Shown: piece by piece, positions 62,100 to 64,000 of the stretch
Numbering within the stretch: position 1 is the first letter of the stretch
Layout: every line of letters starts with the position of its first letter
Notes under the pieces: model-generated
The model's input: only the letters and a program-made list of their open reading frames with translations
What the model was told of the DNA's origin: nothing
Databases searched by the model: none
From: Bradyrhizobium sp. CCBAU 53351
GTDB lineage: Bacteria; Pseudomonadota; Alphaproteobacteria; Rhizobiales; Xanthobacteraceae
Direction: 5' to 3'
DNA length: 64,000 nt
NCBI RefSeq assembly: GCF_015291745.1
Contig: NZ_CP030060.1
Location: 744,001-808,000 of the forward strand
Made by a program: the position numbers and the translations under genes

Positions 62100-63155
62100 C
62101 TGCAAGTCTAGTGTCCTGAACCAGAGCATTGGATCGGCAGAAGCGCTCGATTGAATTGGTCCATGGAAATGGTTTTGGATCGGCGTTGTGCCGTTCGATG
62201 AATGAAGCGATGTCGGCCCTGACGGCGGCAATGCTCCGATAGACGCTGCGCCTGATGTTCTTGTCGGTCAGGAGCTCGAAGAAGCGCTCCTGATTGAGCC
62301 ATGACGAGCTGGTCGGGGTCAGGTGCACATGCCAACGCGGCCTTTTAACTAGCCATCGCCGGATCAGCGGGGTCGTGTGCGTGGCGTAGTTGTCCATGAC
62401 GAGATGGACGTCGAGCCGGCGCGGGCTGGGTCTCGTCGAGGAGCTTGCAAAATTCGGCGGCGCGGTGAAGTCGGTAGCACTTGCCGATGACCCGTCCGGT
62501 CGCAATATCGAGGGCGCGACCAGCGAGGTGGTGCCATGCCTTTTGTAGTCATGGCTCCTTCGGGCCGGCTGGCCAGGTCGCATCGGCCACATCGGCTGGC
62601 TGCGATCCAGAGCCTGGATTTGGGATTTGTCGCTCACACACGGGACGATGGCGTGCTGCGGCGGCGAGACGTAAAGCCGACGACGTCGCGGACCTTGGCC
62701 AGTAGGTACGGGTCTGTCGAGAGCTTGAACGTCTCCATCCGATGCGGCTGGCCCGAAGGCCCGCCAGATGCGTTGAACCGTCGACACCAACAGACCGCTC
62801 GCCTTTGCCATGCTGCGGGAGCTCCAATGCGTGGCGGGGCAGTTCTCCAGCGTTCGCACGGTCACGACTTCGATTCGGACATCATCAACCGTGCGCGGAG
62901 CCCCGGAACGCGGCTCGTCGTGAAGCCCGGCCACGCGCTGCTCTACAAAAACGGTGGCGCGACTTGCCTACCGTCCCGCCGCTCCAGGCGCAGCTTGGCC
63001 GCCACTTTCTTGTTCTGTCCTCCCTCCGCGCAGGTCAACACAATCCGGGCTTTCAGAGCCAGCGCCTGCGCCGTGTTCCGCCGCTTCGTCAGTGACGTCA
63101 GTGCGGCACGCTCATCATCGCTCAATATCAGGGGCGCAAGTAGCTGGACCGACAT
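62100..63155 (-). pseudogene. IS630-family transposase, decayed
   Basis: N-terminus near 63155 (APLILSDDERAALTSLTKRR, AEGGQNKKVAAKLRLE), then in other frames AGLHDEPRSGAPRTVDDVRI, SQIQALDRSQPM, HLVMDNYATHTTPLIRRWL and HLTPTSSSWLNQERFFELLT, ending near IERFCRSNALV. At least four frameshifts break the DDE core. Confidence 0.88.
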
Positions 63156-63650
63156 CAAATCCTTCGTCGCTATTCCAGCACCCAGCTCTGGCACAACCAA
63201 GCGAATCCAATGCGATTTTACGATTGCGAACTTGTGAGTCAGGACAGTAGTCATCTGGAATGCAAGTTCGTCACCGCCGGCGAGCTCGCTCGACGGCTCA
63301 CGGCTTTGTTATGGGGGCAAAGATGCTTTCGGTCTCGATCAATGGATCGTGGATACTGCGAGGAGCGAACTGGCCTCGCTTGCGCAAGAGATCGACCGCG
63401 ACATTGCAGCTGTCGCGGAGCCATCACCCAACCCTAGAGCACTATCCCCATCGACGGGCTCTTATGGTCCCTGCTGTCCGGAACGGAATCTCCGCATCGA
63501 TAAGTGTAGCCTCTGCCGAGATTAGGTTGCGGCGCGGTGAGTAGGCCTCGGTGTGCTGACGTCGAGGCTCGATGTGGACGGCGGTAACTAACACAAGTCC
63601 AAATAGCGGCCGATCGATCAAGTTGCACGGTCGTCGGCGGGCTCTCTTTG
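63156..63650. other. intergenic
   Basis: No gene recognised. Confidence 0.5.
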
Positions 63651-63893
63651 TCAGGTGCGGCAGTTGCCGCGCCGTTGATGGCCGCAAATCAGCCGGCCTG
63701 GATGTTTAATTCTCTCTTCCTCAGAACAAGGAACCGGCACCCGGCGGCACGCCGCACCCGGGTCATCAGGGTCCCAGGGAGTCTCCCGGGCGGGGGGCTC
63801 CTGCGCGCCTTCCGGTGGGCCCTCTTGCGTGCGGGCTGAAGCAGTGCCTACCAACAAAAGCAGTGCGGCCGTAGTCAAAAGCGCGCGTTTCAT
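63651..63893 (-). CDS. small secreted protein
   Basis: 80 residues with a clear signal peptide (MKRALLTTAALLLLVGTASA, cut after ASA). The mature part is Pro- and Glu-rich (TQEGPPEGAQEPPARETPWD) and has three cysteines (AACRRVPVPCSEEER, LICGHQ). Function unknown. GGAA lies 6 nt before ATG 63893. Confidence 0.68.
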   Translation of the reverse strand: MKRALLTTAALLLLVGTASARTQEGPPEGAQEPPARETPWDPDDPGAACRRVPVPCSEEERIKHPGRLICGHQRRGNCRT

Positions 63894-64000
63894 CCGGTTT
63901 CCACTAGAACAGATACGAGAACTCCACAGCCAAGTATGCCATCCCAGGTGCTAAGGAGTAGCCGGCGTTGGTTCACCAGAGGTCTCGACTTCATTCCAGG

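Noticed and set aside
63904..64000. minus-strand frame ending YSLAPGMAYLAVEFSYLF, like the end of an outer-membrane barrel
   Set aside because: An in-frame TGA interrupts it after 22 codons, before the window edge; only the last strand could be read, so it may be chance or a broken gene.

Overview
The window reads as part of a Bradyrhizobium-type symbiosis island. It holds the start of nifD, fixR, nifA, a complete Nod-factor cluster in the Bradyrhizobium order (nodD1 divergent from nodABCSUIJ, then nolO, nodZ, noeL, nolK), a shortened nolA, Nod-factor decorating genes (noeI-like, nolL-like), plant cell-wall pectin enzymes, and many broken insertion sequences. NifA has the Cys-X4-Cys linker typical of rhizobial, oxygen-sensitive NifA. 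nifD stands first behind its own promoter without nifH, as in Bradyrhizobium. No genus call can be proven without a database search.

Layout. 1-2 kb: 5' end of nifD and fixR, both on the minus strand, each behind a sigma-54 (-24/-12) promoter with a TGT-N10-ACA NifA site. 3.4-5.9 kb: an IS3-family element split by an IS110 derivative. 6-8.6 kb: convergent pectinesterase and polygalacturonase. 9-12.3 kb: IS debris and small unknown genes, one with a candidate sigma-54 promoter. 12.8-14.7 kb: nifA, 11 kb from fixR, with its own -24/-12 element. 15.8-30.9 kb: nolK (pseudogene), noeL, nodZ, nolO, nodJ, nodI, nodU, nodS, nodC, nodB, nodA, nod box, nodD1, nolA. 31-33 kb: IS remnants. 33.4-35.5 kb: an aminotransferase/flavin monooxygenase pair resembling y4wE-y4wF, the NGR234 locus linked to indole-3-acetic acid. 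36.4-41.2 kb: IS21, IS110, IS3 and IS66 pieces. 41.4-46.2 kb: noeI-like methyltransferase, dctA, and a nolL-like acetyltransferase behind a nod box. 47-49 kb: a small conserved gene and an orphan LuxR-type regulator. 51.9-56.4 kb: an IS256 element split twice, by an IS110 and an IS1182 element. 57-58.3 kb: a NodW-like response regulator and a single-domain receiver. 60.7-61.9 kb: an AAA+ ATPase with a Cys-rich N-terminal repeat behind a near-perfect NifA/sigma-54 promoter. 62-63.2 kb: IS630 debris; the window ends with a small secreted protein gene.

How it fits together. Flavonoid-activated NodD1 should act on the two nod boxes found (nodA side and nolL). NodABC builds the acylated chitin oligomer; NodS, NodU and NolO methylate and carbamoylate it; NodZ with NoeL (and a GDP-fucose synthase, here broken) fucosylates it; NoeI and NolL would methylate and acetylate the fucose; NodIJ exports it. 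NifA with sigma-54 should switch on nifD, fixR, probably nifA itself, and the AAA+ gene under low oxygen in the nodule. The most interesting unfamiliar item is that AAA+ ATPase: a DECV-repeat protein under an apparently canonical nitrogen-fixation promoter.
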